This document shows, piece by piece, positions 38,475 to 49,140 of a DNA stretch of 64,000 nucleotides. This DNA comes from Pyropia yezoensis. Its lineage: Eukaryota; Rhodophyta; Bangiophyceae; Bangiales; Bangiaceae. Position numbers and translations under genes: made by a program. Where the stretch lies: positions 28,732,063 through 28,796,062 of the forward strand of contig CM020619.1 in the NCBI GenBank assembly GCA_009829735.1. The letters run 5' to 3'. The notes below the pieces were generated by a model. It saw nothing but the letters and a program-made list of their open reading frames with translations. It ran no database searches and was not told the DNA's origin. Every line of letters starts with the position of its first letter. The stretch's first letter is position 1.

Positions 38475-39230
38475 ATCACCGCCGCCGCCGCGCTGCAAGA
38501 AGGGGTGGCGCCTCCGCGCGCGGGTGCGGGGTCCGCTCCATCTCGTCGCTCCCCGGCGGATGCTGCCACCCCCCGCCGCGCCGGCAACGGCGAGCGAGCG
38601 CACCCGGTGCGACCCCCCCCCCTCCCCCTCACCGGTCGCGCGCCGCGCTCCGCCCCGCGCTGTCTGCATGCGGGTACCGGCCGCTCGCCCCGCTCCCATC
38701 CCTCCGTCACCGACGGCAGGGGCGCCCGGCGAGCGTGGACGGCCGCTGTAGAGGTACGGCTGCTTGGTTTCCTACCCCCCCCCCCCCGGGCTCCCCTCTA
38801 CCGCCGCCAACGGCGCCCCCACGGGCGCTCCACCCCCACCGCTGACGGCGCCCACGCGGCACACCCCCAGCCGCGGTGGTTGCCGACGCGGCAGCGGCGG
38901 CGGCGGCGGCGGCCGCCGCGCCCACTCGGCGGCCGCCCATGCCGAGCAGCCGCACGGGTGGTGAGGGGCACTGGCGACCGCCGCCGCGTCGTCGCTGCCG
39001 CCATCACAGCGGCGGCAATGGCCTCTGCGGCGGTCGGTACTGTACGGCTGGCACGGCTACACGGGGGTGCCTTGGCCTCCACCGCCAGCGCCACTGCCGC
39101 CGCGGCGGCGGCTGCTGCGGCGGGGGTTCCCCTCGCAAGGGTGAGCAGGGCCTGCAGCTGCTATGTGGGTGGGTCGTCTGCCCGTAGGCCATCGACGCTG
39201 AGTGCACCGACGCAGGACTACGAAGGCACG

Positions 39231-40576
39231 CAGTGTCTGAGTCGGTGAAAGCCCATGGAACAAGGGTTGAAGACTTTATCGACTTCGTCAACCTGCACTT
39301 TCACGAAAAGCTGACAACAGGTCCCTATCTTCAGGAAGCCAGCAGAAGTCGCCCCCCGTTTTCGCCAAGAATAACTTCTTTCCTGGAAACCAATTCTTAC
39401 ACAATCCTCCAGTTGATCCGAAAGGCAATTCAATGGATCTGCTCACTGGCGAGCCCGCTTCGACCCTTGATCAACGTCGTCGTCCACCCGTCCTCCTATG
39501 CCGCAATGCGCCGCCTCTTGCTCCACATGTCCGGCGGCGTCGCTTCCATATCGCGACTTCTCGTGCCGCTCTTGGCTGATACCGCTCCCTCATCCAGCTC
39601 TTCTTCCACCTCTGCCCCGGTACCCCTTCACGGTGAGAGGTATGTATGGACCCTTCGGTGCCCCCCCCCCCCCCCCCCCCCCCTCCGCCATTGACCCTAC
39701 TGCCCCTGCCTCTCTCCCCATCCCCCCACCGGGCCCCGTTCTTCTTGCAGTGATGATATAGGAATTTCTCTACGGACTAGAGTTTCCGATCTCCCTATCA
39801 ATATCTTCTTTTGGGAGCAGTGACGAGAGTTTTTTTCCTTGGCTGTCTGACGCAAGACGACGTGGGCGCAGCCGCTGTCGCGGCTGCGGCGAGGGATGTG
39901 GGTGGGGGGCGGCTGGAGCTCGAGGCGGCCTGGACCGCTGCGTCTCTTGTCTTGGGGGAGAGGAACTCACCTGTTCACTCTTGCGCCCGCCCTCGACACG
40001 TTTGTCCCGTCGCTTTGGTACCTGTGACCTGCTTGGCCCTGCGCACCTGCTTGACTCGACCGACAGGTCTTGTGGTTGGGCATGAGGCGTCCACTGTTCC
40101 GCGCGCGCAGCGCTTTCCATCGACTGGAGGGGCTTGGAGGGTTTGTGACGACCAGCAGGGCTCGTGGGGTGTGCGCACTCACGTCGATAAAAGTTCCGAC
40201 CTCTATATGCTTGCGCTCGGCTATTCGACTTGTCGGCATGGCCCTCGTCAGACGCCTGGGCTTCCCGCCACATCAAGCGCAGAGGCAAGCGAACAAGGAA
40301 CGATGATTCGACCGCGTGAATGCTTGGGCTGCCACAAGACCTCTCGACCAGCGTCACGTTACAGCCCGTCACTTGCAGGGCGCCCCCGCCGCATCGTAAG
40401 CGGCAATGAGCGTGCTGGCCCCGGGAAAGGGTGTATGCTCGTGCGTAGGCCCTCGACTTTTGTGCTTGCGTCCCCCCTACACTAAATTTTAGTGTGCGCT
40501 CCGTATCACGCAACTGCCCTCATATACAAAGCCTCCTGCCGCGTCAGGAGCGGATGAAAGCCCAAGCCCCCCCCCC
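39231..40576. other. Gene-free stretch with 23-bp poly-C
   Basis: This is mixed sequence with a pure C run at 39661-39683. ORFs on both strands (39811-40485 + and 40513-39770 -) overlap and show no domain, so neither is called. It includes the region downstream of the transporter gene. Confidence 0.5.
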
Positions 40577-42238
40577 TCAGATCTGCTCCATGTCCCCACT
40601 CGACGAGCCCGCCCGGTGCGCCTCTCCCATCCGGTCCTTGCCGTCGTAGAACACCTCATCCTCAAGCCAGTAGTTCATGCTCATCTGGTTGTGCCACCGC
40701 ATGGCAGGCGGGTCAGCCGCGGCTGCCGTGCCCTCCCCTTCGCCCCCGTTGCCCCCGCTCCCCCCCTCCTGCCGCCGCCGCCGCCGCTGCTGCACCGCCG
40801 CCGCCGCCCGCTGCAGCAGCACGTTGGCGTTGGTCGGCACGCCGCTCACCCGTGCGAGCGGTGGAAAGGCCCCCACACACGCGGCCGCGACGGCTGCAAG
40901 ACAGCACGCGCCCGCCGACAGGGCCATGACGTCGCGGAACCCTTCGTCCCGCCGTGCGGAGAGCATCCCCCCCAGAAGTGCACCCGCCAGCAGCCCCACC
41001 TGCGTCGTGGCCGTCCGCATGGCGGTGGTTGGCGCCCGCAAAGACGGGTGCACCGATGCGGCGGCCACCACCGTGGAGTAGTAGGCATGAGAAGAAGTGA
41101 CGATGCCGTGGAGGCCCAACATGGCTACCGCCAGGTCTGCCGACTCGGCAACGGCGAGGCCCGCAAAGAGGCCCCCACCGCCAAGGAGCGACAGTGGCCA
41201 CAACCACCGGTTGTGGGAGGGGACGAGGTCGGCCAGCGACGGCACCGCTGCGTCAACACCGATGCCAACCGCCCACGCAATGAGGAAGCCCTTGGCCGTC
41301 CACTCCAGCGCCTCGGACGAGCCGACCGGCTGCATAAAGATAACCTCTGCCAGGTAAGGGGCCGTCACAGCCGCCAGTTGCCCGTATGCTACCCCGTAGA
41401 GACTGCCCGTCAGGTAGATGGCGTAGAGGCCTGGGGGGGTGTTGACGAGCGCCCCCTTTACATCCGCCTTGACCTTGGCGAACACCGTCGTCGGCGGCGG
41501 CAGGTCCTCATCGCGGTCGACATTGGGGTCCACGTCGGCCGGTGGCGACGGCGGCGGCGGTGGCGGCCGCTGCAGCGTCATGGCACTGACGCTCAGGGTG
41601 AGGAGTCCCGCCGCGGCCGCGGCGGCCACGAACGGCAGCGCCCGCTCCCGGTCCGTCACGCACAGGATGACAATGCCGCCGATGAGCACGCCCGCCCTGC
41701 CAGTGACGTACAAGGTGGCGAGCGCCGCGTCGCGGCGGACAGGAAAGGGCGCCGGCGGGCCGACCATGGCGTGCTCAATGGTGGCCCCCACCGCGGGCGC
41801 CGCCAGCGTCAGCGCCCGGTACGCGGTGGCGAGCAGCACCGCCGCGACGAGGCGGGGCTTGGACGCCCGCGCGGCCTCGGTCGACGGCCGGAACTTGCCA
41901 ACAACCCCCGCAAAGGCGCCCGCACACACAAACGCAACGGCGAGCATTGCCACCACCGCAGGGCGGCGGCCGCCCATCCGCACGTCCGAGGTGGCGGCGG
42001 CAAACGGCGCGAGCAGCAGACCCAGGCCGGCGCCCGCGGCGAGCGCGCCCAGACCCAGCAGGTTGGTGCCGCCCAGTCCGATGATGGAGCCAACGAGGTA
42101 GGTGTAGAAGAGGGCGTCTGTGAGCCCCACGCCGGCACCAAAGAGGACGGGCAGAACTGGCAACCGGGCACGCGAGGAGGGAAGGGGGAGGGGGGGGGAG
42201 GGGTCCCCGCCCAGGTCCCCCGACCCGCCGACCGCCAT
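40577..42238 (-). CDS. MFS-like multi-pass membrane transporter
   Basis: The start is set at 42238 (MAVGGSGDLG). The frame continues upstream, but only through G/C-homopolymer sequence. The 553-residue protein has about 12 hydrophobic segments in two halves. The first half runs from LPVLPVLFGAGVGLTDALFY to about residue 340. A loop follows with poly-Pro and acidic DVDPNVDRDED, then the second half (GLYAIYLTGSLYGVAYGQLA onward). A basic QQRRRRRQ stretch and a soluble C-terminal tail end it. Length and 6+6 layout fit the major facilitator superfamily. The substrate is unknown. It is transcribed divergently from the trigger factor gene. Confidence 0.7.
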   Translation of the reverse strand: MAVGGSGDLGGDPSPPLPLPSSRARLPVLPVLFGAGVGLTDALFYTYLVGSIIGLGGTNLLGLGALAAGAGLGLLLAPFAAATSDVRMGGRRPAVVAMLAVAFVCAGAFAGVVGKFRPSTEAARASKPRLVAAVLLATAYRALTLAAPAVGATIEHAMVGPPAPFPVRRDAALATLYVTGRAGVLIGGIVILCVTDRERALPFVAAAAAAGLLTLSVSAMTLQRPPPPPPSPPADVDPNVDRDEDLPPPTTVFAKVKADVKGALVNTPPGLYAIYLTGSLYGVAYGQLAAVTAPYLAEVIFMQPVGSSEALEWTAKGFLIAWAVGIGVDAAVPSLADLVPSHNRWLWPLSLLGGGGLFAGLAVAESADLAVAMLGLHGIVTSSHAYYSTVVAAASVHPSLRAPTTAMRTATTQVGLLAGALLGGMLSARRDEGFRDVMALSAGACCLAAVAAACVGAFPPLARVSGVPTNANVLLQRAAAAVQQRRRRRQEGGSGGNGGEGEGTAAAADPPAMRWHNQMSMNYWLEDEVFYDGKDRMGEAHRAGSSSGDMEQI

Positions 42239-44574
42239 GATGCCGCCGTCACTGACGCCACCGCCAGCACCAGCACCAGGACCACCTCCACCTCCTAGGG
42301 GCCACGGCCGGGACCACCACCACTCTTGAGGTGGAATGCACAGGGGGGGGGGAGGGGGGAGGGTCGCAACCGCCCGCCGACCAGTCTCGCCGCGGGCGCC
42401 ACCCCCGGTGTGGATCCCACCGGCGCGCCCGCCCGCGGCCTCCTCCACCCCGACCCCCCACTCCCCACACTCACCGCCGCCGCCACAGCCGTGCAGACGC
42501 AGCTGCCACGGCGGCGGCACCAAGAGGCGTGGCAGGTGCAGCCGCGAGTCGCTCACGCGGTGGCGCTCCTCCCTCTCGTCGTCGCAGCGAGCGCACCCAT
42601 TCAACTCGGGTGCGGGGGTGGGGGGTGGGGGGGGGACGCTGTAGTTTCGACGCTCCACCGACACCGCATCCTTCCCCCCCCCCGCCAGCTGGTGTAGCGC
42701 TGCGCACACTGTTGGTTGCGGGGGAGGGGGGGGGGGGGGGGCTGGCTGGCTGGCCGGCTGGCCAGCCGGCTGGCTGTCCCGCACCAGAGCGGAGCCCCCC
42801 ACTCGCGCTCTTGGGGCGCTGTGAGAGGGGGGGCCTCGCGATGCTGGGGAGGGTGGCCTGCGGGCCGGTCACTGCTGGGGGGGGCGGCGGCCCCCGGCCG
42901 CCGCCGGCTCGTGATCCCAATCCGAGCCGCCCTGTTTGGGGCCCCGTGGCGGGTGTGTCAGTGGGGCCACCGCATCGGCCACGGGGAGGGCCCGCCATCC
43001 ATACATAGCAGCCGGGGGTATCGGTGAGATCATCTGCCACTCGTTTGTGGAGCGGGGCCCCGTTCCTCGCGCTGCCGCTGGTGGAGGGAGACCGCTCGGC
43101 GGCCCGCTACGGGCGAAACGCGGTGGGTCCCGCCCGATGCTCGTCCCCGCACGACGTGACACCAACGTTCCGCACGGGGGGCCACCACCTGGCGTCTGTC
43201 CGCTCCGCCGTGCTCCGCCCCCTCCGCGCCTCGCAATGCGATGTGGATCGCATCCCCAACGACGGGCGGGCGGTCTACGACCGCGCGCCACCCCTCGCCC
43301 CTGTCGGCGGTCTGCGCGCTCGGCCCCAGCCCTCGACTGTTGAGGGGATGCTGACAAATCCAGGAGGGATTCGCGGGAGCGTTTGGGGTGGTGGGCGGAC
43401 AGACACTCTGTGGCCTCCAAACCATGCGCAGATACTGTACCCACACTGACGGGCGCCAGGGGAAGGTAGGGTTACGGAGGGGGACCGGCGTGTTGGGTGG
43501 GTGGCCACGTTCTCCTCATCTGCCCTCATAGGCCCCGCCGCTGGGGGTTTACGATGCAGCCGTGACGACGATCGCCCCAACCCCGCCGACCTCCCGCCCC
43601 TGTTCAGTTCTCCGGCCGATGCCACGACGAAGCCGCCGCCGGACGTCCATGGTCACGCCCAACCTCGACGACGGCCAAGCAGCCCCGAGTGGAGACGCTG
43701 CTGGCCTTGAGGCTGGTGGAAGGGAGCCGGCCGAGGGGGATGGACAATGGAGGTTGGGATGTGCTTCGTGCGTCGAGCGCGCTCGGGGGGATCGGCTCCT
43801 CCTGTGCAGGGGCTGTAGCGCCACGAAGCAGCCTCTCATCTCTCAGTATGTCCACAGAAGGAAAAGGAAAACAGCGAGAACATCGCCACGTTGTCTGAGT
43901 CATCCTCATTGGGCTTGGACGACAACAGAGGAGCATCAACGACGGTGGGTGCTACAGCAGAAGCCTGGGCTGTCAAGACGCCCCCAACTTTGTTTCCAAA
44001 GAGCGGCCGTGCTGCCGCTCGCGCCGGGCGTGCGGGTGTGTCTCTTCTTCAGCCTCCGTCCCTCTGCAATCAGAGCAAGAGAAGCGGCCGAAGAAGAGCG
44101 AAAAACGGAAGAGCCGCTTTTCTACGGCAACTACAAAGGAGCCCACTTTTCACTGGTCACTTGTAAAGAAAGTTCTGCTGTTAATTGGTAGACTTGAGAC
44201 ACAGAACAAATACGTTCGCGCCGTATCTCGTGTGTTGCAGACAGTTTTCCGCTTGCAACCTGTACACGACCGAAAATTCTGGGCTCAACGTCGGTCAAGG
44301 CTGGCACCGGCGGGGCCGCAGCTCAAACTCGGCCGATGCGGCGTGCACCCTGCCCGCCGAGCTCTACCTCCCAGCCCCCGAGTGCCCGCTGCTCCACCGC
44401 CGTCGCCGTCGCAGCCGAACAAGTCGCTACGTCCCCCCCCCCATCCTGCCCGTCTACCCGCCTGGGGCTGTTTTGTGAACCGTGTCCTTCGCCACGCGTC
44501 GCGCACGGCCTCCTCCAGCGTTTTTGACCCCCCCCGCTCCCCCCCCCCGACTTCCAACCACACCAATCATCACC
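42239..44574. other. 2.3-kb intergenic region with G/C homopolymers
   Basis: This lies between two divergent genes. It contains a 16-bp G run (42726-42741) followed by GCTGGCTGGC short repeats, and other C/G runs. A 209-codon ORF at 43562-44191 (+) has two CxxC pairs (CASC, CRGC) but no convincing domain and a composition like its surroundings, so I leave it uncalled. The promoters of both neighbours should be at the two ends. Confidence 0.5.
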
Positions 44575-46587
44575 ATGGCTCCCGCCGCGTTTATCACGCC
44601 CGTGGCCGCGACCACCACGCGCTCGTCGGCGTCGGCCTTTGCCGCTGGTGGCGCGCGGGTTGGTGGCCGGCCCGCTGCCGCTGCGTCTGTACTGCCAGTG
44701 GTTGCGGCGGGCGGCCGCCGGGGACGGGCGGCTCGGCAGCTGGCCATGAAGGTGACCATTGAGGAGTCGCCGCTTCCCAACTCGATGCGCGGCGTCACGA
44801 TTCACGTGTCGGCTGATGAGGTGGCGCTGTGCTACAACAAGGTACGCACGGCTGGGCTGCTGGGCAGATGGGGGGGCGGGGGGGCAGGCGAGTTGGAAGA
44901 ACGAGGGAGAGGGAGAGACTTGGGACGTGCTGGTGCCTGGTGCTCCCGCTGCCGCCATGGAAGGGAGTACCACGTTCAGCTGGGACGTTGAGCTGGTCAG
45001 TGGCCTGGGTCCCTGTGGCGCTTGCCGCCAGGTACCGCTGCCGTGCTGGTGAGGTTGTTTTTGACACAGAGTACGGACCGCTTCATGAGCTGTGCCCGAA
45101 CTTGACGCAGCTCGCTGACACAATGGTTTCTGCTGCTCGGCTTTGGGTCTTTGGTACTCCTTTCCTCTGTGCCGTGTCGTCCTTTCTTTTTTGTGCTCCT
45201 ACTCCCCTGTTGCTCCTGTTCCATCGTGGTTTGCCCTCCCTTTCCCGCTCCCCAGGTGGTCAAAGACTTGCAGAAGCGCGCCGCCATCCCAGGCTTCCGC
45301 ACCGGCAAGGTGCCGAAGAAAGTGATCCTGAACCACTTTGGCAAGGCCACCGTCACCGCCTCGGCGGTGGAGGAGGTCATCCAGCATACTGTGCAGCAGG
45401 CGCTCTCCTCCCTCAGCGTGTCGGCCATTGGCCAGGCCCAGCTGGCTGACGATGTGCAGGACATTGTGGCCAAGTTTGAGCCCAACTCGGAGCTGAGCTT
45501 TGCCATCAAGGTGGACGTGTGGCCTGAGGCCAACCTGACCGCCGACTACAAGGGCCTTGTCGTCAGCGCAGAGGAGACAGCGTTTGACGAGTCCATTGTG
45601 GACGATGCGCTGGAGCAGGCGCGTCAACGTGAAGCGTTTACGGTCCTGTCGCCGGCGGACGCTGTGGCGGAGATTGGCCGCGTCGCGGTCGGCTCTCTCG
45701 TCGGGTTTTACCGCAACGAGGATGGCAGCCGCGGAGACCCGCTGCCCGACATTGCGTCGGGCGAGTCGGTGGAGATCAAGCTCCGCATGGGCCAGTACAT
45801 GGCTGGCTTTGTGGAGGGCATCCTTGGCATGAAGGCTGGGGATGTGCGGGACGTGCCCGTTGAATTCCCCGCGGAGAGCGCGCGGCCAGAGCTGCGCGGC
45901 GTCAAGGCCATTTTTGAGGTGACCGTGTCGGCCCTCAAGGACGAGGTGCTCCCCGAGCTCAACGATGACTTTGCTCGGTCGGCCACGGAGCACGACACCC
46001 TGGAAGCGCTGCGCGCGGACATTCGCCAGCGGCTGGGCGAGGAGACCGACGGCGCCAACGATGCGGCCGTCTCCAAGGCGCTCGAGGCGGCGCTCGCTGA
46101 GATCACCGAGGTCGAGCTCCCCGAGACGCTCATTGACGAGCAGGCCAAGACTAAGTTTGCAACCATGATGTCGGACTTTAAGACCAAGGGCAACATGTCG
46201 GACGAACAGATCAAGTCGATGATCACCCAGGACAGCTACCAGGCGTACAGGAAGAGCGCACAGAAGAATATCGTCAAGAGCCTGACGGCCAACTTGGCCA
46301 TCACCAAGATTGCCCAGCTGGAAGGCATCGAGGCGGAGCCCGCCGAGGTGGAGGAGCAGATGTCGCTCATCAAGGCTGAGATGAAGGGCAAGCCCCTCGA
46401 CGACGAGGCGTCAGTCCGGGACAAGGTGGTTGGGCAGGTGCTGCGGCAAAAGGTGCTGGCACTTCTCAAGGAGAGCGCCGTCGTGACGCTGACGGCCAAG
46501 CCAACCGAAGCTGAGGCGGCGGCCGCCGCCGCGGCCGCCGAGGCCGACGCGGCCAAGGAACCCGTCGCTGCCGCGGGAGAAGCGTAG
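44575..46587 (+). CDS. tig: Trigger factor (plastid-targeted chaperone), two exons
   Basis: Exon 1 is 44575-44841. The intron is 44842-45255 (GTACGC...CCCAG, 414 bp). Exon 2 is 45256-46587. The product is 532 aa. Splicing joins VALCYNK to VVKDLQKRA and restores the ribosome-binding domain with its GFRTGK signature (about 102-107). The first 56 residues (MAPAAFITPV, then Ala/Ser/Thr/Arg-rich) look like a transit peptide; Phe near the N-terminus is typical of red-algal plastid leaders. The FKBP-type PPIase domain lies at about 225-305 (GQYMAGFVEGILGMKAGD), followed by the helical C-terminal arms and an Ala-rich tail. It is expected to assist nascent chains at plastid ribosomes. Convergent with the WD40 gene. 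Confidence 0.9.
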
Positions 46588-46975
46588 GAAGGCATTGGGC
46601 GGGGTGGCGGGGGCCGGTTGTCGAGGAGCGGGGGGGAAGGGGGAGAGGGGGGGCAGGTGAGCTGCATGGGTGGCCAACCGCGTGGTCGGTTTAAAAGAAA
46701 ATCCTTTTTTGTTTCTTGCGGACAGACGTCCGCGGATGACAGGCGCCGTGCTCTGGTCGAGCGAAACAGGAGCCCGTTGCAGTCGGATGGGGGTGGAGAC
46801 TTGCCCAGAAGAACGGGGTGCTGGGTCTCGCATCCCGACCAGAACGGAGGGCGCACCGCCAGTGTGCAAGGAAATGCATACATACACAATACACGGGTCC
46901 CCACCATCGCTCCCACCAGCACCCCTCCACCCTCTTCCCCCCGCCGCCAGTCAAGAACCCCCCTTCCTGCCCCCC

Positions 46976-48418
46976 TCACACCCCTCCCCGTAACCGCATG
47001 TCCCACACCCGTACGGTGCCATCGTCCGACGCCGAGTAGGCCATTTCCCCGCCCGCCCCCCCCCATGCCACGTCAAGCACCGCCTTGGTGTGCCCCCGCC
47101 ACACCCCCACCGCCCGCCCGCCCGCCCGAGCGTCCCACACCCGCACCGTCCGGTCGAGCCCCCCACTCAGCAGCATCCCCCGCTCCGTCGGGTGCCACGC
47201 CACCGCCGTCACGCCCGCGTCGTGGGCGGCGGCGCCCCGCTCTGCGCTGACCGCCACGTCCCATACGCGAAGGGTGCCGTCGAGGGCAGCGGCGGCGAGG
47301 TGCTCCCCGCCTGCTGGTGAAAACGCAACCGCCTCGACCGACTCGGCGTGCGGCGGCACCTTTGTCAGCACCTTGCCCGTCGCGGTGCTCCACAGGTAGA
47401 CGCTCCCATCGTCGCCGCCCGACGCGCCGACGGGCGTGTCGGCCGACGGGTGGAGGGCGAGCGCCACCACCCCCACCCCCGCCGGATGGTAGTCGCCCCG
47501 CTCGTTGGACACACTCACCGCCACGGTCGTCGCCTTGGGGTCCCACACCCGCACCACCCCGTCCGCCGCGCCCGTCACGGCGGTGCGACCGTCGGGCGAC
47601 CAGCCCCCACACGTGACCGCCCCGCCGTGGCCCGCAAAGACGGCCATAAACGACGACGTTGCCGCGTTGACCATCCACCCAGTGCCGTCCGCGTCGCCCG
47701 CCAGGACGACCGGCCCGCGGGGGTGGAACGCGACAAAGTGAATCGCGGCGGTGGCCTCCTCAAAGAGCGTCACCCCCTGGGCCGTGTCGCCGCGGACGCC
47801 CCGCACCGCGACCACCCCATTCTCCGCCCCGTACGCTGCGTATGCGCCGTCGGCCGACAGGGCCACGGCAGAGACCGACTCGCCCAGGCTGGACGTGTGG
47901 GCCAGCGGGAAGAGCGTCCCCGCAGGGGGGGGGGAGGACGTACCCGCCGCCGCCGCCGCCGCCGCCACCGCCGCTGCGCCCGCCACGGCGGGGTCGGGCG
48001 TCAGCAGCGCGCCCGTGTCGTCGCCGCTGCCGGTGGCGAGAATGGCGCCGACGGCAGCAACGGCGTAGACAGGGCCGGAATGGACGGTGCAGACGGTAAT
48101 GGCGTCATCCCGAACGGGGGGGGTGTCGTCCACGCCTAGGTTTTCCAGGTCCAGCTCTGGTTCGGGCTCGTCCTCCCCCTCGCCGGTGCCGTCGCCGTCG
48201 CCGTCCGAGTCGCCCATCGCGTCATCGCCGCCACCGTCCATGGTATGGTCGCCACCACCGTTGGCGCCCTCATCTCCACCGTCAGGCGGCCGGGCGGAGG
48301 GGTCGTCTTCCACCTCCACGCCCAGAAAGGTGTCGGCTTCCGCACCGTCACCGCCGTCCATGACGGGGGGGGACAGTGGCGCGGACAATGCCGCCGTCTG
48401 CGACTGGCTGCACTCCAC
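46976..48418 (-). CDS. WD40-repeat protein, AAMP/Sqt1-like
   Basis: The 480-codon ORF (ATG 48418; MDGGDG at 48361 is an alternative) has an acidic Asp/Glu/Gly-rich N-terminus (about 20-95). About seven WD40 blades follow, several ending WD (GAADGVVRVWD, AALDGTLRVWD, SGGLDRTVRVWD, SASDDGTVRVWD). An acidic leader followed by a single seven-blade propeller, with ITVCTVHSGPVYAVA at its start, resembles AAMP/Sqt1, a dedicated chaperone of ribosomal protein uL16. That identity is inferred from architecture and not certain. Single exon, divergent from the MBOAT gene. Confidence 0.75.
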   Translation of the reverse strand: MECSQSQTAALSAPLSPPVMDGGDGAEADTFLGVEVEDDPSARPPDGGDEGANGGGDHTMDGGGDDAMGDSDGDGDGTGEGEDEPEPELDLENLGVDDTPPVRDDAITVCTVHSGPVYAVAAVGAILATGSGDDTGALLTPDPAVAGAAAVAAAAAAAGTSSPPPAGTLFPLAHTSSLGESVSAVALSADGAYAAYGAENGVVAVRGVRGDTAQGVTLFEEATAAIHFVAFHPRGPVVLAGDADGTGWMVNAATSSFMAVFAGHGGAVTCGGWSPDGRTAVTGAADGVVRVWDPKATTVAVSVSNERGDYHPAGVGVVALALHPSADTPVGASGGDDGSVYLWSTATGKVLTKVPPHAESVEAVAFSPAGGEHLAAAALDGTLRVWDVAVSAERGAAAHDAGVTAVAWHPTERGMLLSGGLDRTVRVWDARAGGRAVGVWRGHTKAVLDVAWGGAGGEMAYSASDDGTVRVWDMRLRGGV

Positions 48419-49140
48419 AGGCGTGGGGGCAGCTGTGAGGGCCGAGGAGCGGAGGGGGCGGGCCGTGTGGAAGGCTCAAGCCCACCGTCGACCCCGCCAC
48501 GGGCACGACCAGCTGCTGTCGGCGTCGCTTCCCGTGACGAACCAGGACCAGGGCCTTGCCAGTGATGCCTTCCCCGCGGGCGTCGACGTGCGGTCGACGC
48601 CCCGCGAAAAGAGCCGCGTAATTCGGCGCCGGTCGACAAGGATCCGTCACCCAAATTGATCCCAAAGCTCACAGCGTGCAACTTGGTCGGACCCCTCCCG
48701 AGACTGCGGTCCACCCATTCGCCGCCGTCGGGCCGCCCCCCCGCTCCCCGACTGAGAGCCACACCCCCCAGGTCATCAGATGCCATCTCCGGCGGCGGGC
48801 GGCGGGCGTGTGCGGGGGTGATCCGCGTCCGCCCCCCGCGTTTCCCCCTCTGCCCCGCCCCCGCCGTGGCGCACTTGGCCGCGGTCGCTTTTGCAACCTC
48901 TGCCCCCCCATTCCGGGCACCACGTGCTCGCGTTGCCGCCGCTGTTGCTGCTCCGTCGCCGCCACCACCGCCCGCTGTGCCGTCGTCCGGGCTTGGTGAC
49001 GGAATCGGTCGCGCGGGGGGCGGGAGGGGACAGGGCGGTGAAGGGGGGCGGGGGGGCGGGGGGTGGGGGGGGGGCTGGGCAGATAGGTGGTGGGAGGTAG
49101 CGCCCGGCGGCACGGTGACTCTTTTCAGTCCATCGCCGCC
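48419..49140. promoter_or_regulatory. Divergent intergenic region, WD40 / MBOAT
   Basis: About 720 bp between two head-to-head genes, so it should hold both promoters. The middle is GC-rich with G runs near 49040-49075. No TATA or other box is clear. Confidence 0.5.

Larger units (their letters stand above)
35721..39230. other. 3.5-kb GC-rich low-complexity region
   Basis: The region is dominated by CCG/CGG trinucleotide sequence and long G or C homopolymers: C-runs near 37480 and 38320, and 21 G at 38010-38030. Very long overlapping ORFs in all frames encode Arg, Pro, Gly or Ala strings. No domain is recognisable. I annotate no gene. A short real exon could be hidden. Confidence 0.6.

Noticed and set aside
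35215-39248. Very long ORFs (up to 677 codons) on both strands of the GC-rich region
   Set aside because: Homopolymer and CCG translation products in all frames at once. The - strand 366-codon ORF is the 90-bp repeat read as peptide.
39770-40513. 247-codon - strand and 224-codon + strand ORFs over the same DNA
   Set aside because: Mutually overlapping, no recognisable domain, no way to choose between them.
43562-44191. 209-codon ORF with two CxxC pairs (possible zinc finger)
   Set aside because: Spacing fits no family I can name, and the rest is low-complexity. Left as part of the intergenic region.
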